This document shows positions 63,261-64,000 of a stretch of DNA of 64,000 nt, one piece after another. Origin of the DNA: Alphaproteobacteria bacterium (GTDB lineage: Bacteria > Pseudomonadota > Alphaproteobacteria > UBA6615); NCBI GenBank assembly GCA_021774575.1, contig JAJFIX010000009.1:248001-312000 (forward strand), written 5' to 3'. The notes under the pieces were generated by a model. That model did no database searches. It saw only the letters and a program-made list of their open reading frames with translations, and was not told where the DNA came from. Numbering within the stretch: position 1 is the stretch's first letter; every line of letters begins with the position of its first letter. The position numbers were made by a program, and so were the translations under genes.

Positions 63261-64000
63261 ATGCTGGAGAACCAATTGTTGTGCGTGGACCGATTGGACC
63301 CATGTTCGAACATTTGGCTCACTGGCAGCAGCTATTTGCCTTCTGTGCGTCAGCGTCTCATTTACGTAAAACGAACCAGAACCAAAATTATGAAAAACCA
63401 TTTAAAACAGCTGACGATAAAGCGCAGCCTTTTCCTCATCGGGCTCTTTATTGGGCTTCAAACTATCCTTGGCCTCGGTTTTTATTTCCTGAGCGGGATG
63501 TCTGGAAGTGCCAATAATGCCGGTACAACCAACATTGACATCGAGGTTGCCACTCTTGGCGCGAACTTGTCCGCGGGCCTGCTAATATTGTTGTTGTTGA
63601 GCCGGGATTTGCGTCGTTTCGGCAAAAATTTTAGCGCTCAAATCGGCTTGGGCGCCTATAGCGAAACCCTGCGGAAATCTCTTGTTGTTATTGTCGCAGC
63701 ATTTTTGGCTACACGGCTCCTGGTCCTGATATATAGGGTGTTTATCCTTCCCTATTTTGGTATGAGCGATGTCGTAGGGGGCGGCACCAAATTATTTGTC
63801 TATGTGCAGAGCACTGACTCGCTCCTAATTATGACAGCGTTTCTCATCTTGGCATTGGTAATTGGGCCAATTGTTGAAGAAATTCTTTTCCGTGGTTACC
63901 TGCAGTCTGCCTTGATGCAACGACTGCCAACATGGTTTGCAATTGCACTGACATCTATCGGATTTATGCTCATCCATGGCCCCCCCATTTTGTGGCCAAC
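63261..64000 (+). CDS. CPBP family intramembrane metalloprotease (3' partial)
   Basis: A membrane protein open to the right edge. From ATG 63390 it reads several hydrophobic segments (SLFLIGLFIGLQTILGLGF; GANLSAGLLILLLL; SLVVIVAAFLATRLLVLIY) and then the CPBP/CAAX protease motif GPIVEEILFRGYLQSAL, with a later His in FMLIHG as the second metal site. ATG 63261 is in frame, has GGAGG 7 bases upstream, and adds 43 residues that are not family-like; ATG 63390 is the alternative. CPBP proteases process prenylated or bacteriocin-like peptides. Confidence 0.8.
   Translation, partial: MLENQLLCVDRLDPCSNIWLTGSSYLPSVRQRLIYVKRTRTKIMKNHLKQLTIKRSLFLIGLFIGLQTILGLGFYFLSGMSGSANNAGTTNIDIEVATLGANLSAGLLILLLLSRDLRRFGKNFSAQIGLGAYSETLRKSLVVIVAAFLATRLLVLIYRVFILPYFGMSDVVGGGTKLFVYVQSTDSLLIMTAFLILALVIGPIVEEILFRGYLQSALMQRLPTWFAIALTSIGFMLIHGPPILWP

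Noticed and set aside
62895-63401. A 168-codon minus-strand frame
   Set aside because: Composition is not protein-like and it lies opposite the CPBP gene start, which has a good ribosome binding site and clear family motifs.
1-64000. CRISPR arrays, rRNA operons or replication origins
   Set aside because: No regularly spaced repeats, rRNA motifs or DnaA-box clusters were noticed on reading through the window.

Overview
The window looks like the chromosome of an alphaproteobacterium, probably Rhodospirillales-like and marine or soil-dwelling; this is inferred from gene order and family flavour, since no rRNA is present. Supporting signs are the murA-DUF2948-hisG-hisD order, short-form HisG, HspQ, and a NodI/NodJ-type ABC pair. 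Most of the window is GC-rich; 24.1-26.3 kb and 29.8-30.1 kb are clearly AT-richer and look acquired.

Layout. 0-10 kb: the 3' part of a formate dehydrogenase-like molybdoenzyme, hspQ, an IlvD/Edd dehydratase with a class I aminotransferase, dcd, then murA, DUF2948, hisG and hisD. 10-16.5 kb: an EthD-like protein, a fused 5-oxoprolinase, a Gfo/Idh/MocA oxidoreductase, a small secreted protein and a GST. 16.5-23.7 kb: a complete selenocysteine locus. On the minus strand it holds an AhpD-like gene with an in-frame TGA that forms a CxxU motif (a selenoprotein), a redox-dead paralogue, and an NADH-dehydrogenase-like/SelD fusion. On the plus strand it holds selA, selB and tRNA-Sec.

23.7-30.2 kb: an accessory region between tRNA-Sec and a decayed second copy of tRNA-Sec. 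The tRNA 3' end is repeated three times (23709, 26587, 30191), as expected for att sites of islands integrated at selC. Inside are IS3 and IS256 remnants, a TylF-type methyltransferase, a DUF6338 membrane protein and a TRAP transporter. 30.2-33.4 kb: a possible small RNA, an AroE-like dehydrogenase and an ABC-2 exporter.

33.5-58.9 kb: an aromatic-acid catabolic region. 4-Hydroxybenzoyl-CoA reductase (HcrCAB) would make benzoyl-CoA from 4-hydroxybenzoyl-CoA. Benzoate-CoA ligase, BoxB, BoxC and a BoxD-like aldehyde dehydrogenase would open the ring by the epoxide route, and PaaF/PaaG/PaaH-like enzymes plus a thiolase would finish to acetyl-CoA and succinyl-CoA. Linked genes are a CoA-transferase pair, an MBL hydrolase, a DUF4863 protein, a thioesterase, and a translationally coupled GNAT-Rrf2 pair. 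BoxA is not in the window. A large autotransporter interrupts the region at 36.7-40.1 kb.

58.9-64 kb: small secreted and regulatory genes: a Cys-rich exported protein, two short HTH proteins beside GGGGACAC-type repeats, a cytochrome P460, an XRE-cupin regulator, a truncated monooxygenase, and a CPBP membrane protease running off the end.
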